Below, piece by piece: positions 45,915-57,904 of a stretch of 64,000 nt of DNA; position 1 is the stretch's first letter; every line of letters begins with the position of its first letter. Origin of the DNA: Daphnia carinata (Eukaryota; Arthropoda; Branchiopoda; Diplostraca; Daphniidae); NCBI RefSeq assembly GCF_022539665.2, contig NC_081338.1:5878446-5942445 (forward strand), given 5' to 3'. The notes under the pieces were generated by a model. It saw nothing but the letters and a program-made list of their open reading frames with translations, was not told the origin of the DNA and made no database searches. The translations under genes were made by a program, and so were the position numbers.

Positions 45915-48900
45915 CACTACCACAATAACATCGTGGCTTATTTAATGATTAAAATATTTTTCTGTAATTTGTGACCCTCCCCTAAGCTGTTTGTGCAGAA
46001 TTCCCATGTGTTGCTCGCTCACGAAATTTTCCCAATCGAAATAAATTCGAATATATTCTCTAATTTCTTTCTTATGAATTTCTAACGGACATATCGAAAA
46101 AAAAACCATGACAAATATCATAGCCTGGGATGAATTATTCAATACTCTTATAGCCTACACTTGGCTAAAAAAGAATTTATTCATTTCAACGAACAGCTTC
46201 TTTGAAATTGCCTAGCGTTCGTTTATACCTGCGTTTCGTCCATTTGAAATGGAGGACAGTATTTTCAATGTTAAACAATTTTATGCAAAAAAGAAGCACG
46301 TATAACCTTGCCATCGTATCTTCCTTTTCCCTTTTCCCCACTTTGTCAATATGCCAGTCATGTTTATTAAAATGAGGAAGACGCACGCGCATAAATTCAT
46401 TAATAATCCAAGAAAAGTTTCTCTTCGCTTAACTACTCCCTGTGAGTAACGTCCTTGTACTCCTCACGTCGCTACGAAATTAACATAACGCTGCAAAAAT
46501 CATGGCCCAATAACTAAACGCTCATCAATACACGCCTGCCTAGGGTGTATTTGCTCATCCCACCATAGAAACATCCCGCGGTGCGACCTTGACGTCGTGC
46601 GTGAACGGGTGAAAGCGGCCATGATTTGTAAACCAATCGGCGTCACGTAGGTTTAGTTATTGCGTACAAAATGTTCATGTTTCGAGCCTACAAGATTCTA
46701 TCGTGTCGCTTACTGCGTCTCTGTCCTCATGATCACGTTCCATAACGGAAATTCCTGAGAGAGCCCATGCCCATCAGGATAACCTAAATATTTCGTTCTC
46801 GATGACAGGCTAGTTTAATTGGATTTCTAGAAATCGAAATTTTATCGTGTGAACGTAGCGATTTCGATACGCTCGTCGCTACTCGATCAACACCGAAAAA
46901 TCAGTTAACATTCGAAAGGTTTTTGTTCGTTACGCATGGAGAATGATCTGTATTTTATTGTACGGGACCATCGTTCAACTGATGAAACGTATTCACGCAA
47001 TGAATCTCTTTATGGCCACTGTAGTCTGTTAAGCTTCCACGTTGCGTGACACATTGTGCGGAAAGCCTCGGTAAAGTGGCACGCTTTAAACAATCTATTT
47101 CCAAAATTGTTTCAAGTTTAATTCATCAACTCGGTTGTCCTTGTGATATTTTTATCGGCCAATTTTTCGACCCTCAACAGCTTTCCCTCTGCATTGTACC
47201 GAAATTCGCAATTACGCGCATTGAACGTAACAATAACGCCGGGATTTATACGACTCTTTCGTGATGTGGCTATAGTTTATATGTTTTGAAAAAGATTTTT
47301 ACGATCGCGTGGTATGCTCGTCAGTCACGTCGTCCAGATGTTCTTTGTATCGGATAAAAACAGACTTTTTTCATTGTCTTCCACCTTTCTTTGTGTGTCG
47401 GCAGTTAATCGTGGTAAATGATATGAGGTGCTAGAAGGGACGCATGACAATAAAAAAAGATGAAAGGGAAAGTTTTTTGTTTTGTTATTTGAGCTACCGC
47501 ATTTTTTTTAATCTAGTCAAGTGGACGTCAAGATCGTATAGCCTTTACGTAATGGTACATAACTATCAGCTATAAATGCGAATGTCTCAAGAAGAAAAGT
47601 TAACGAGCCGCACGTTTTTTTTTTACTCATTGGCATGAAAATGAGGTGCTGGCATTTTTATTTGTGCGCATTTCTCCAATTTCGCCTGATTCTCTTTTCT
47701 CGCACAAAGATTTTAGCATATACTGTTCCTACTTTCCATTTTCCCCGACCATTTGTTTTTGTTATGAAGTTCATGGAATAGCAACAGGTGCTCGACAATA
47801 GACCAACTCCCTCGTTCTACTAAGCGATGGAAATCCTTTGGTTTTCACCGATGGACGAGCAGACTAGAAATAGCTCCATTTTTATGATTACCTTGCGGTT
47901 CGTGGGCATAAAACAACGTTTCGGGGCCGCAGTTTGCATGCTCAACAACAAGCGACTGTTGTTAGAGGCATGGCGTTTTCTCTATGTATGGGAAAAACAA
48001 TTATTAACTCTGTATGGCAAATGAAACGGCCGATCGGATGATATAACCCGACCTTGGTAATCGGTGATTTATAGCGTCGAACCATTTGTCAATTGTTTTC
48101 CAAAACCGCACGCATAAACTGTAGGCTATCCCGCGTCCCGGGCGAATAATTTCAAAGAATGGATGGACTTCATTCTTATTTGCTATACAAAGATGAAGAG
48201 GGAAAGTGCTTTGAAATGACGTGAATTTTGTGCACGACAAAAGAGATCGGCGGGAGCATTGAAAAGGGGATGGTTCGACACCATGAAGACGAGAAATCGG
48301 CCGTGACCGAAAGACAATCGACAGCAGCTAACATCGTAATCGTGAGTCTCTGCCAATTGCAGACGGTGTGTCATTTACACGACACTCCACGCAGCAGCTG
48401 TACGACAATCGTGGTTAATAAATTGATGGAAAAATCGTATGCATGTATGCGGACCGTTATTACCATCCCGCTACAAAAAAACAAAACACGCACGAACATT
48501 TTGAATGGTTTAAAAAAGAGAAAGCGTGTGACATCATCAGGGTTCATCTTCGCGTATAGGACGTCATTTAAGGTGAAAACACAATCGGAAATAATGTGTG
48601 CCAAAGTTCAATTTGAATCAGCACCATGAACTGAAAATAATTACAGCTTTTAATGCTGAAATGAGGTGAACGAGTTGTAATTATGATTTTATTCACGAAC
48701 CACACCTCTTGTAACAGCCGCCTTTCAATGACGCTGCTATCGACAGGGGGGAGTCATCATTGTTCTATACAAATTAAATTATTTATTGGCGAAAGGTGTG
48801 TATCTGCAAGTCAATTATCTTGCTATGATTCTCAATCGTGACCCCATCATTGGCAAACAAAATCGACTTTCGATCTAAACATATAAATGAAGGAGTTTTC

Positions 48901-50244
48901 TATTAAACGAAAAGAAATTACGTTTCCTTCTCTGGAGAACAATTTTCTAAAAGTATACGCTAGACATAATATTCACGTAGCAAGACGTAGTTATAGCTTA
49001 AGTAACACCCGAGGACATTTCGAAGGCCTGCGGTTTGTTTCCTTTTTGGTTAGCTATTAAGAATAGGTTGTCCGAACGGCTACAATTTCTCCCGCTCTTA
49101 TCTTATTTACGACCGTGCTCTCATAACGATCAGGAGAGCGAAAATAATAAGCGAAAAGAATCGGGAGAGAACGGGGCGTAATAGGCCTCCCCTATTCTCA
49201 TCGTGAGCCAGGAGCAAGGTCATTGTAGCAGCCGAAAGAACCTAAGGTATAACATTTGGTCTGCACAACATGCGGTCTTTTGTATAACGGTCGGCCGTGC
49301 AATGTTTGAATGTGTTACGCAAACGTGAACGCATTCCTGTCACGGACGAGAAGAAAAACGATGTCAAAATGACAACGATTGAGAAGATTATAAGGGCGTG
49401 GCTTTCATGCAAAAATGATTACACTCGTGATTTCGTTTGGGGGTGGTGAAAGCTCGCGAAAAGAAATGCCTGTTCACTGGCTAAAACATTTGCGGAACAT
49501 CAACTTGCGATTCAAGTTTGGCACCTCGGAATGGGATTGTGTTAACATTTGCCGGTCAGGTGCGTTTAGTTGGTACGATGTAGTGCAATGAATCATTCCG
49601 TTTTTATGTAGACCCATGAAAGATATCGTACTTGAAGTTTAATAATTGGACCCCACATCTAATAAAAGCCCAACAGCCTTGACGGGTTAACTGTTCATTC
49701 GTTATGGGGTAGTAATTAGTCAAGGCGAATATCCACTTTGGCACGTATTTCACACACCTACAACTTGAATGAGATCACCTACTTTCGGCCAGGTCATTAA
49801 ACGTGTACACCGTGAACGGAAAACGTGCAATCATTCAACTCAAAATTTTTGCACAGGTATAAGTCTTATAATATAGACCCACTTTCTAATCATATGTTGT
49901 TATTGTCTTGATCCATGTCGCTGTGAAACTGGACGCAATGATAATGTGGTTGTATGGCTTGCAATTTCAGTTTTCTACAACGCAGTTACGGTTTTCTTCG
50001 GGGTGGTATAATGTGATGGTCAAGTTCATCTTCCAGCAACACCTGCAAAAGATATAAGATGGGGATGCCCGAATGCCGATGACTAAAGTGAAAGTTGAGA
50101 AAAAGAGGAGCATAATATTTTGGGAGGCGATAAGGCTGGAGAGAGTTGATCATTTCGAAAGATTTCTACGTGAAAGACCGCCCTTCGTGTTTCCATTGGT
50201 CTTGAGAGTTTGAAAAAAGGGCGTAGTCCAACCGACGTGGTGAC
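45915..50244. other. Longest gene-free stretch of the right half
   Basis: About 4.3 kb with only short overlapping frames. The longest (133 codons, plus strand, 48228-48629) overlaps other frames on both strands and has no signal peptide, motif or splice context. TATA-like TATAAATG at about 47570 has no clear gene after it. This interval separates the broken B2/A2 pair. Confidence 0.45.
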
Positions 50245-50252
50245 TATAAAAG
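50245..50252 (+). promoter_or_regulatory. TATA box of the A2 gene at 50371
   Basis: TATAAAAG followed by ACGGGATCC and, about 35 bp on, AACACAGAACAACTC. The A2 promoters at 54341 and 62563 have the same TATAAAAG and a similar CACAGAT/CACAGAA segment. Confidence 0.65.
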
Positions 50253-50370
50253 ACGGGATCCGTTGGTCAAACGAAACACAGAACAACTCGAGGAGCTCTC
50301 AGTGCTCGCAGAACAATTCCTTCTTACTGCTGTATTTTTTCACCTCCTTTTTACCTTTAATCAATCCGGC

Positions 50371-51394
50371 ATGTCTCTTGCAGTGGTGAGTCCTAACTCT
50401 ATTTATTCATTGCATCAACGTCTTAATGATCAAACTATTTGGACAGGAGATTTTGTTGTTCTGCGCCGTCGGCGCCTGGGCTGAAGAGTTGGCTGCTGAA
50501 GGCCAGCATTACAGGTAGGAATTCGTTTCTAAGCTACGTCCTATATCCAATGGTCAACAAAATAATTTCCTTCTTTGAAACAACAGACCGGCTTACAAAC
50601 CCGAGTACCCCTCTTACCAGCCAGCGTACCCATCGTATCCGTCTTACAGCAAACCATCCTGTAAGATTTGGTTGGTCTTTAAGATAATGACAAGTTTATT
50701 TTGTATCATTGTTTTATAGATCCGTCCTACCCATCATACCCTTCTTACCCAGCCTACCCCAAGTATTGCGATCCTAAAGCCGCTCCCAAATGCGCTGAGA
50801 ATTCCACTGGTCATTGGTGTCTGACTGATGAGGAATACCCCGTCTACGAAGTCAAGGTACTCCTGACTCTTCTTAGCTTCTATATTATCACCTTAACTAA
50901 ATCCCAATTGTATTTGATAGTACGCCATCGACTACGATCCTTTAGTCTTGAAGAAGTACGCCGATGTTGCTGACCAGTCCGCCGACGATTTGGTTGATGG
51001 CATCACCAAGGCCCAAGAAGAGAAATTCGACTATTCTCTCTACAATGGCAAGCAGTTCGATCAGGGCAACTGGGTTGGTGGTGAAGGATACATCTGCCCT
51101 AGCGATGTCGCTTATGCTCGTCCTCTTCGTGCTAAGAACACTGCTGGTGAATGGCGTGTCATCGTCCAAGACATCGCCTGGCCGACCTACACCCAAACCC
51201 AACGGACCGAGACTTGCTTGTTCCCAGAAGCCGCTTGCCGCACCTTGGCTCCTTGCCACTTTAGCAAATGCCTACAGAAGCACACCGTCCATCGTATGCT
51301 CTCCTTCGATCCTTGCGATGCCCGCAAAGGTTTCTTCATCGACACCTACAAGCTCCCATCAGCTTGCTCTTGCCACATCCCAGTCAAGGCTTAA
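50371..51394 (+). CDS. Spaetzle-like cystine-knot protein, A subfamily five-exon type (A2, 255 aa)
   Basis: Exons 50371..50385 (MSLAV), 50447..50514, 50587..50660, 50720..50856 and 50921..51394. The signal region reads MSLAVEILLFCAVGAWAEEL. A Glu stands at residue 6, where the other A2 proteins have Ala, which may weaken the signal. The linker is PAYKPEYPSYQPAYPSYPSY, the prodomain KYCDPKAAPKC.ENSTGHWCLTDEEYP. The knot exon is nearly identical to that of the A2 genes at 39036 and 54458 (YICPSDV, WRVIVQDIAWPTYTQTQ, eight cysteines, SACSCHIPVKA). It has no B gene divergent to it. AATAAA is near 51738. Confidence 0.86.
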
Positions 51395-51527
51395 GCTGAT
51401 TAATGAGATCAACAACAAACCCACCTGATAAAAGACCATGCCCGATTTCCCCTACCCCTTAAAGACACTACTACCCTGTCTTGGACCCTAACGGCCTCCA
51501 GATAATACCTAAAACGTCAAGTTAAAA

Positions 51528-51596
51528 GAGAGGGACTGCTTTCAAAAAATACGGTGCCGCCAACCGTCCAATCCTCTCCAAGAAACACAGGGATCG
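51528..51596 (+). repeat. Shared 3' element (copy after the A2 gene 50371-51394)
   Basis: GAGAGGGACTGCTTTCA ... ACGGTGCCGCCAACCGT ... AGGGATCG in the sense of the A gene, the reverse complement of the copies in B-gene sense. Confidence 0.75.
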
Positions 51597-52910
51597 TTTC
51601 TGGTATTCTCTGGACTTGTCCCCCTTCAAGTCCTTCTGGCCTATCCTTTCCAATCTGTCTCTATCCTTTCTTCTAAACTATCGTCGTGATTGCGAGCCAC
51701 TGAGAGTTCTTGTCAAACAATACAAAATTATTTATGAATAAATCCATTGGTTTTACTGCAAGAAAATAACTTCCATATTTCGCAACTAAGTCATCTTTTA
51801 TTTTTCAACTCTCTTTCCACCCTTTCCATTCTTCCACCCGTCATTGGCGTCCACCCTAACTTGCCACCCTAAAACCACGCTGCCAAATTCGCTCTTCTTT
51901 TGTTTTTCCCGCCTTTTTTCGTTGCTACCCGGCTGATGATCAGTTAGTCTGACGAATCAGCCGTAAACGGGTGACGATTCTCACTCTCTCAACTCAATAA
52001 TTACAGAACGTAGGGACTTGCAAGTTTAGTGTTTTAATTAATTTGTCGATAGCAAATTGTCGACAAATTACTAGTAGTGGATATTACGATGCCTCTCATA
52101 GTTTACACACAGGTTGGGCAAATTGGCAATTTATGATTAAACAGAGGTTCGGTAATATTCATTCGGTTTCCCTCAATCCACGTTACCCTACTCGATTAAC
52201 AAGAACAATGCCTTTAATAATCTTGTTGATAGATTCAAAAGGCAAAGGGAAAGCCAAGCTAGAGAAAGGCGTTGTGGTATGGATTACGACCGTAACCACC
52301 GTAACCGCCTACCAAACCTTATCCCTCATATTATTTTAAAAGTTGCAAACACCCATGATAAAGGAAAAAAAAACATTCATTTGTAACCCTTCACGTTCTG
52401 AACATACATATGATGCAACAGTGTCGTTAGGACTCTGGACACGGCCAGTTGGTTTTCATCGATATAGGCTGCATGGTTGAATCCATTTCATTTCGTTGTT
52501 GTGGAAAGACGCTCTCTAATGTTCTCGAACATTCTGAAGCCCCTCACTGAGTGTGCAGTTTGGTGATACAGTGTTTTGTCAATGTCCAACCCCTGCCGAG
52601 CAAAATTCACTGACGAAGTGCACCTGCACAGGAAGTTTCATCCTCTGCTTTAACAAAGCCAGGTAAGCTGAATTATTTCCATAGAGGTAGGCGATTGAAT
52701 TGTACGTTTTAAAATTGAATTTAAGAATGCGATTGTAATACTAGAAGAAAAATTTAGAACAAGAATGAAATTGGGTATAAGATTATTTTATTATCTGCCG
52801 AGAACATAAGGTCGCGAGGGAGCAAGACACAAGTATCTTAGCGTATACAAACATTTTATAGAAAAATATTTTAATTATTAAATAAGCCACGATGTTGTTG
52901 TGGTGGTGGT
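51597..52910. other. Intergenic DNA between convergent genes
   Basis: 3' flanks of the A2 gene at 50371 and the B2 gene at 53135. A 98-codon frame at 52043-52339 has no supporting context. No gene called. Confidence 0.45.
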
Positions 52911-53047
52911 GAGGGACTGCTTTCATTTGGATGTTTCGTTTTTTGATGGTACCGCCAACCTTTGCGCTCCACCGTGAGTCTTTCAATTGTTCACGAAGAG
53001 TCGACTGTGAAGCGCAGAGATGTTTTACAAAAATATCACAGGGATCG
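52911..53047 (-). repeat. Shared 3' element (copy after the B2 gene 53135-53812)
   Basis: On the plus strand it starts GAGGGACTGCTTTCATTTGG and ends AGGGATCG. This is inverted in the sense of the B gene, as in the other B2 genes. Together with 55633-55695 it flanks the B2/A2 pair as a direct repeat. Confidence 0.75.
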
Positions 53048-53134
53048 TTTGGACTGGGAGCATAGAATTAAGACAAGAACTTTCTTAAGGAAAGAAGTAG
53101 GAAAGGGAAGGATAGAAGAAGACGATGGAAGTGT

Positions 53135-53812
53135 TTAGAGTTTGAAAGCTCCAACGAAGCAGGCGCAAGATGCGGGCAATTTGAAAGTTTCAATGGCGAA
53201 TGGGAAGTAATAATCAGTGGGATCGTAGACGAGGAAACGGTGGTAGATGCTCTTTTGCAGGCATTTCGACTCGTAACAGGTGGGCACTAAAGGGCAGGCC
53301 TTTCCAGCAGCATCGTCCTCACATTCTTCAATGCGGGCGTGTTGATCGTATTTGATGCCGTAGGATTCGACTTTGTTGATGATGACACGCCATTTGCCTT
53401 TGGTGTTGACTGCACGCAGTGGCTGCACGTAAGAAGTTTCGCTCGGGCACAGATAAGTCTCCTCTTCCAATTTGCTGAGGGTATCGACAGAGTTGGACGT
53501 CTCGGCGACGACGTTCTTGTACAGGGCCACAACGGCTTCGTAGTGTTTGTCCAGCTCGTAAACGACTTCATAGGCCGGATATTCGGAATCTTCCAGGCAC
53601 CAGTTCTTGGACGTGTTCTTGGAACAGGCAGGGATCTCTGGCTCGTATTTGGGTTGATGGTAAGGCGCCTTGTAATTGTTGCCCATTACAGCCACAACAC
53701 CCAAGCCGAAGAAGATCTAAATTTCAATGAAAACGTACAGAATGAATTAAAGCTCAATATGGGGATACAGGTAAGAAAATTTAATTACCAAGAAATGGTA
53801 AGATGTAGACAT
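53135..53812 (-). CDS. Spaetzle-like cystine-knot protein, B subfamily (B2, 2 exons, 201 aa)
   Basis: Exons 53789..53812 (MSTSYHFL) and 53135..53716. Signal peptide IFFGLGVVAVMG, linker NNYKAPYHQPKYEPEIPA, prodomain CSKNTSKNWC. The helix has VVALYKNVV where the copies at 40461 and 45013 have VFALYKNVV. The knot is identical to the other B2 proteins (YLCPSE, WRVIINKVESYG, EEC, AC, TC, SKC, ASCACFVGAF). Minus-strand TATA at 53907-53916. Divergent partner: the A2 gene at 54458. Confidence 0.87.
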
Positions 53813-54457
53813 GGTATTAAATTTGTGACTGAGCTGCTTTGAAACTGCAGAGAATAGAAATCAAACGAAGAAGACGATGTGCTGAACTGCAATGACGGTC
53901 TGAGCTTTTATACCACGACACTTTGTTCTGCCTTGTTCCATATTAACCAATGGATACTCCCCTTTTCTTGTGGTAGAAGGACTTGTGAAAGTCCAGTCGC
54001 CTTGGAAATTATGAACACTTGTTGGGTATAGATTTTCTCTACGTCCGTTTTATTCCGAAACGCTTGCATACATCATATTCATCATTGGAGCGAGTCTACA
54101 AAATATGAAGAACACTGGTCACTAAAACTCACAGTCTACAATGTTCAGTGAAAGCGAATTCGGCCTTGGCGATTGCTGAAGACACCACCGAACCCCAATT
54201 TCAATATTTTAGCGTAACGATGCGGAGAGAGCTGAGAACAACTTGTGTTTTTCAGAGATTTCTAAATGAATACGTTAAGACAGCCCCGTTTACATCCATT
54301 GGTTGGAGGCGAGGCTTTCAGGTCCAACCTACACCTTCGCTATAAAAGCCCAAAGCAGTTGGTCAAAGACACACAGATCACTTAAGGAGTTCTCTGTGCA
54401 CATACATCTCTATTCATTCCTGTACAACTTGTGTTTTTCTTAAAATCATTGTTTAAC
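53813..54457. promoter_or_regulatory. Divergent B2/A2 promoter region
   Basis: The minus-strand TATA (GGTATAAAAG) is at 53907-53916 and the plus-strand TATA (TATAAAAG) at 54341-54348, about 425 bp apart. No gene lies between; a 65-codon frame at 54148-54345 is incidental. Confidence 0.65.
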
Positions 54458-55517
54458 ATGTCTTTTGCAGTGGTATGTAATCCTCTAATTCATTGCTGAG
54501 TCAATTGTTGAACACCGAGCATCTTAAACTAAAAACATTTCTTCATTTTGGACAGGCTATTTTATTGTTTTGCGCAGTTGGCGCTTGGGCTGAAGATTTG
54601 GCTGCAGCAGAACAGTACAGGTAAAATTTGATTTTGTTTTTTCTCTTAAAAATGAAATCTTATCAAGCTTTTGCGACTTTATCTTGTTACAATCAAAGGC
54701 CGGCTTACAAAACAGAGTACCCCGCCTACAAGCCAGCGTATCCTGAGCCGCAATATCCCTCATACAGAAAACCATCATGTACGTTGAGATTAATTCCTTT
54801 GAATAGGAAGCAAATATAATTCTATCTTGATTTTATTATGTATAGATCCGTCTTACCCATCATACCCAGCTCATCCAGCCTACAAGTATTGCGATCCTAA
54901 GGCCGCTCCTAAATGCGCTGAGAATTCCACTGGTCACTGGTGTTTGACTGATGAGGAATACCCCGTCTATGAAGTCAAGGTACTACTGAGTCTTCCTAGC
55001 TTCTACATTATCTCCTTTACTAAATCCCAATTGTATCTGATAGTACGCCATCGACTACGATCCTTTAGTCTTGAAGAAGTACGCCGATGTTGCTGACCAG
55101 TCCGCTGACGATTTGGTTGATGGCATTACCAAGGCCCAAGAAGAGAAATTCGATTACTCTTTCTACAACGGCAAGCAATTCGACGAGGGCAATTGGGTCG
55201 GTGGTGAAGGTTTCATCTGCCCCAGCGACGTCGCTTACTCTCGTCCCCTTCGTGCTAAGAACACTGCTGGTGAATGGCGTGTCATCGTCCAGGACATTGC
55301 CTGGCCCACCTACACCCAAACCCAACGGACCGAGACTTGCTTGTTCCCAGAAGCCGCTTGCCGCACCTTGGCTCCTTGCCACTTCAGCAAATGCCTGCAG
55401 AAGCACACCGTCCATCGTATGCTCTCCTTCGATCCATGCGATGCACACAAGGGCATCTTCATTGACACCTACAAGCTTCCATCAGCTTGCTCTTGCCATA
55501 TTCCAGTCAAGGCATAA
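54458..55517 (+). CDS. Spaetzle-like cystine-knot protein, A subfamily five-exon type (A2, 255 aa)
   Basis: Exons 54458..54472 (MSFAV), 54556..54620, 54699..54778, 54846..54979 and 55044..55517. Signal peptide AILLFCAVGAWA, then EDLAAAEQYR. The linker is PAYKTEYPAYKPAYPEPQYP. Prodomain KYCDPKAAPKC.ENSTGHWCLTDEEYP. The knot exon opens YAIDYDPLVLKKYADVADQSADDLVDG and has FICPSDV, WRVIVQDIAWPTYTQTQ, eight cysteines and SACSCHIPVKA. Only a few residues differ from the A2 genes at 39036 and 50371. Partner: the B2 gene at 53812. The small first exons explain why the 5' part shows in no single open frame. Confidence 0.87.
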
Positions 55518-55632
55518 GCCAAACAAACTCACCCTATATTCTCACTGACTCTTCCACTCAGACTGGCTCATATCCCATAAAATATCCCGGACCGTGACGG
55601 CCTCCAGATAATACCCAAAACGTCAAGTTAAC

Positions 55633-55695
55633 GAGAGGGACTGCTTTCATAAAAACGGTACCGCCAACCGTCAATTCTCTCCAACACAAGGATCG
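55633..55695 (+). repeat. Shared 3' element (copy after the A2 gene 54458-55517)
   Basis: GAGAGGGACTGCTTTCAT ... ACGGTACCGCCAACCGT ... AAGGATCG. Same orientation relative to its gene as after the other A2 genes. It is preceded by GGCCTCCAGATAATACC and AAAACGTCAAGTTAA, also shared among A2 genes. Confidence 0.75.
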
Positions 55696-56528
55696 TTTTT
55701 TGTATTCTCTGGACTTGTCTTCCATCAAGTCAATTCTTTCCTTTTCTCCACCTCCTTAACTCTCGATGTCGTAGCTGCAAGTGACTGTGAGTCTTTCTCT
55801 ACAAATAAAACATATTTATGAATCAATTTTATTTTTTTCTTATGTATATTAATAACGGAAAATAATCCTGGTAGTGAAAAATGCCAAGGATCTATCCATT
55901 TAAGACATAATGGTCACACAGCATTAAAAGTTCCATCTAGCAACGTCGGTAAGACGTATGTGTTTGTCTTCTGTAACATTAGAACGTTTTTGTTGTTTCT
56001 AGGATTATGGCTAGAATAAGTAGTGTTTCTCGAGAATAATTTAAAATATTCTGATGTTGTCGAATTGAGGAAACAACGGAAAACAACAAGCTCTGAATTT
56101 CTATTCGAAATATTCGTAAGTATTTTGCATCGCCATCTTTTGCTATTAGAATATCACTGATGTGGTCAGGGAGAGCAATGTTGAATTGTTGCATTTCAGT
56201 GCACAACTACTGGTAGATGACATTTTATTGTTTATGAGATTTATTAATGGTAGGCAAAATCAAAAAGCTCGAACAGCCCTGAGCTTCAAACTGTGTCATT
56301 CAATGGTAGTGAAAGAGTTTACGTTTTCATTGACATGTAGTCTGAATGACATCCAAATCAGTGTAGCTTGCAGTTGATTACTCACTAGTCAAGATTAAAC
56401 TAAAAGCACTAGGTGTCAAGCACATTTTTATTTTACTCTTTTCAATAAAATCACGCTATAGTATTTGGGTTTCATAAAGATACAATGTGGACTACGTAGG
56501 TATAAAGTATACAGGATATTTGAATTCA
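55696..56528. other. Intergenic DNA between convergent genes
   Basis: 3' UTR of the A2 gene (AATAAA near 55804) and 3' flank of the A gene ending at 56529. Nothing else is supported. Confidence 0.45.
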
Positions 56529-57356
56529 TTAAAGTTTTCTTGTCACTCGACATGAACAAGCTGATGACAACTTGTAGATGTCAACAAAAATTCCCTTCTC
56601 AGGATCACAAGGATCAAAGGAAAGCATTCGCTGATAGACGTACTTTTGATGGCATTTACTGCCATAGCAGGGAGAGACAGTACGACAAGATGCTCCAGGA
56701 AACAAACAAGTCTCGATCCGTTGGGTCTGTGTGTATCCTGGCCAAGCAATATCTTGCACGATGACACGCCATTCACCGTCAGCATTCACGGCACGAAGAG
56801 GCCGGGTGTAGAGGACGTCGCTGGGGCAGATGTATCCTTCGTCTCCAATCCAATTGCCCTTTTCGAACGCTGTGCCGTTATAATCAGGGTACTCAAAATG
56901 GTCCTCCGATAAGGATGTCAGGCCATCAACTAAATTATCAGCCGATTGATCTTCAACATCAGCATATTTCTTTAGCACCAAAGGATCGTATTCGATGGCG
57001 TACTGGAGAGACGCAATACTTTAAGGCACTTGAATAGCATAGAATGGTTTTGAGTGAGACTTACTTTCACCTCTTTGACTGGGTACTCAGTATCTTCAAA
57101 ACAGAAAGATAATGTGCCGTTTTTCGAGCACATTGGTGCCTTGCGAGGGTGGCAATAATCGTTTTCTTCTTTAGGCTTCGCGTAAGATGGTTTCGTGTAA
57201 CGTTTAGCATCGGCTTCTGGCTCTGCAATAACACCAGCCATCACGGCACAAAGAAATAGCTAGATATTTATAAAAAAATAATCATTAATTACGATATCAA
57301 AGATAAAAATTGTGTTGCCCTTATTGCTGATTAAAACTTACCATTACTGTTTTCAT
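56529..57356 (-). CDS. Spaetzle-like cystine-knot protein, A subfamily (3 exons, 227 aa)
   Basis: Exons in gene order are 57342..57356 (MKTVM), 57065..57259 and 56529..57002. Signal peptide LFLCAVMAGVIA. The linker is short (EPEADAKRYTKPSYAKPKEEN). Prodomain YCHPRKAPMC..NGTLSFCFEDTEYP. The knot exon opens YAIEYDPLVLKKYADVEDQSADNLVDG and has YICPSDV, WRVIVQDIAWPGYTQTQ, eight cysteines and SACSCRVTRKL. It is closest to the A gene at 37131, also a short-linker form. The TATA is at 57456-57464 on the minus strand. Partner: the B1 gene at 57905. Confidence 0.84.
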
Positions 57357-57904
57357 TCTGATAACTTAAGAAAATGCCTGAGTAGTGGATACTGTATCAA
57401 ACTGTCTTGTTGATTGACAGCTACCAACTGATGCAAATTATCCAAGAGAGAAGTCATTTTATAGTACACTCCAGAGCGTTGAATGATCTGTGACCAAGTG
57501 AACGAGAAACTTTCGCATTGCGTTATACCAAAAGGTAGTTTCACCGATGGTGGTTCACATATTATTTGGAGAAATAACTGTTTCACTTGTTACGTCTTAA
57601 AGAAGCTGTGAATTTTGAAATATACAGGAACCACAGTGATCATTTGGTTACCACAAGTGGTTACATCATTGCTGGACCTCCAACGTGCAAAATTGCATTC
57701 TGCGTTCCTCGGTTGATTTGAATGGAACCACTACGTCGGTTTCTTTATTGAAACTACCTTATCAATTGAAAAGGAAAGCTATCTTCCTCTTGCCGCGGTA
57801 GTTTGCTGTGATGATCGTATATAAAGCCAAGTATGTGTCTCGATTGATGAGCAGTCTTTTTCTAGTAGCAATTCAGATAGTTTTACCTTATTCTCAACAT
57901 CAAC
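57357..57904. promoter_or_regulatory. Divergent A/B1 promoter region
   Basis: The minus-strand TATA (CTATAAAAT) is at 57456-57464 and the plus-strand TATA (TATATAAA) at 57818-57825, about 355 bp apart. Confidence 0.65.

Noticed and set aside
48228-48629. 133-codon plus-strand frame in the 4.3-kb gap
   Set aside because: Overlapped by minus-strand frames; no family motif, signal peptide, promoter or splice support.
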